Positions 14,032-14,240 of a DNA stretch of 14,240 nt are shown one piece after another. Where the stretch lies: contig CAZPQA010000085.1 in assembly GCA_964588535.1 (NCBI GenBank), forward strand, positions 1 through 14,240, in the 5' to 3' direction. The notes under the pieces are model-generated. The model saw nothing but the letters and a program-made list of their open reading frames with translations. It was not told the origin of the DNA and made no database searches. The first letter of the stretch is position 1. The number at the start of each line of letters is the position of its first letter. The stretch is from NaphS2 sp964588535. GTDB lineage: Bacteria; Desulfobacterota; DSM-4660; Desulfatiglandales; Desulfatiglandaceae. Both the position numbers and the translations under genes were made by a program.

Positions 14032-14240
14032 ATGTTAATAGAACAAGCCAAAGAAGTGCTTCAGATTGAAGCTCAGAGCATATTGGGACTCACGGAACAG
14101 ATCGGCCCCACTTTTGCGGAAGCGGTCTCCGTCATTTTGAAGGCCAGAGGAAGGGTCATCCTAACAGGCATGGGCAAGTCGGGCCTGGTGGCCAGAAAAA
14201 TTTCAGCGACCCTCAACAGTACGGGTACAAAATCATTTTT
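14032..14240 (+). CDS. kdsD: D-arabinose 5-phosphate isomerase (KdsD/KpsF/GutQ family), N-terminal part
   Basis: Start of a sugar isomerase that interconverts ribulose 5-phosphate and arabinose 5-phosphate, the first step to KDO for lipopolysaccharide. Only 69 codons are in the window, and the frame is open to the right edge. The N-terminal helix (LIEQAKEVLQIEAQSI) leads into the SIS domain: ARGRVILTGMGKSG (residues 38-51) is the characteristic sugar-phosphate-binding strand and loop, followed by VARKISATLNSTGT. AGGA lies eight bases before the ATG. Its CBS domains and any following kdsC or lpt genes are outside the window. It fits with the two epimerases in a Gram-negative envelope context. 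KdsD and its paralogues GutQ and KpsF cannot be separated on this fragment. Confidence 0.93.
   Translation, partial: MLIEQAKEVLQIEAQSILGLTEQIGPTFAEAVSVILKARGRVILTGMGKSGLVARKISATLNSTGTKSF

Overview
The window looks like a chromosomal segment of a Gram-negative anaerobe of the Desulfobacterota (former Deltaproteobacteria), probably close to the sulfate-reducing Desulfobacterales. This is inferred from the mix of genes: a DUF6178-like protein, a TraB/PrgY-type membrane protein, an FmdB zinc ribbon, KdsD-type lipopolysaccharide sugar metabolism and a CysM-CysRS fusion. There is no rRNA or other phylogenetic marker to settle it. I see no insertion sequences, prophage, CRISPR arrays or tRNAs.

Layout. 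1-2369 (minus): an imidazolonepropionase-like amidohydrolase followed, with an ATGA start/stop overlap, by a DegP/DegQ-type periplasmic serine protease cut by the window edge. 2545-3705 (plus): a TraB-family protein with a C-terminal membrane domain. 3702-8069 (minus), in order of transcription: a GalE-like sugar-nucleotide epimerase, groES, groEL with a clear intrinsic terminator, and a UDP-glucuronate 4-epimerase-like enzyme. The two epimerases and the kdsD start at the right edge suggest envelope polysaccharide synthesis. 8236-10958 (plus): a 770-residue CysM-CysRS fusion and an FmdB-like zinc-ribbon protein, followed by a 43-nt inverted repeat. 11063-11269 (plus): a small unknown protein with a strong ribosome binding site, overlapping tail to tail with a DUF6178-like gene (11256-12968, minus). 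13150-13959 (plus): an alpha/beta hydrolase. 14032 to the edge (plus): the start of kdsD.

The most remarkable element is the fusion at 8236-10548. The CysM half keeps all the PLP-enzyme signatures. The complete CysRS half has lost both class I synthetase signatures (HIGH is DLVQ, KMSKS is DASDD) and one zinc ligand, yet keeps most residues of the cysteine-binding pocket and the C-terminal anticodon-binding tail. This suggests a pseudo-synthetase reused as a cysteine- or tRNA-sensing or channelling module on a cysteine synthase, comparable in logic to HisZ, the HisRS paralogue that serves HisG. The groESL promoter region is also unusual: it has no CIRCE element but carries two perfect 6-7 bp dyads, one over the -35 box and one at the predicted 5' end of the mRNA.
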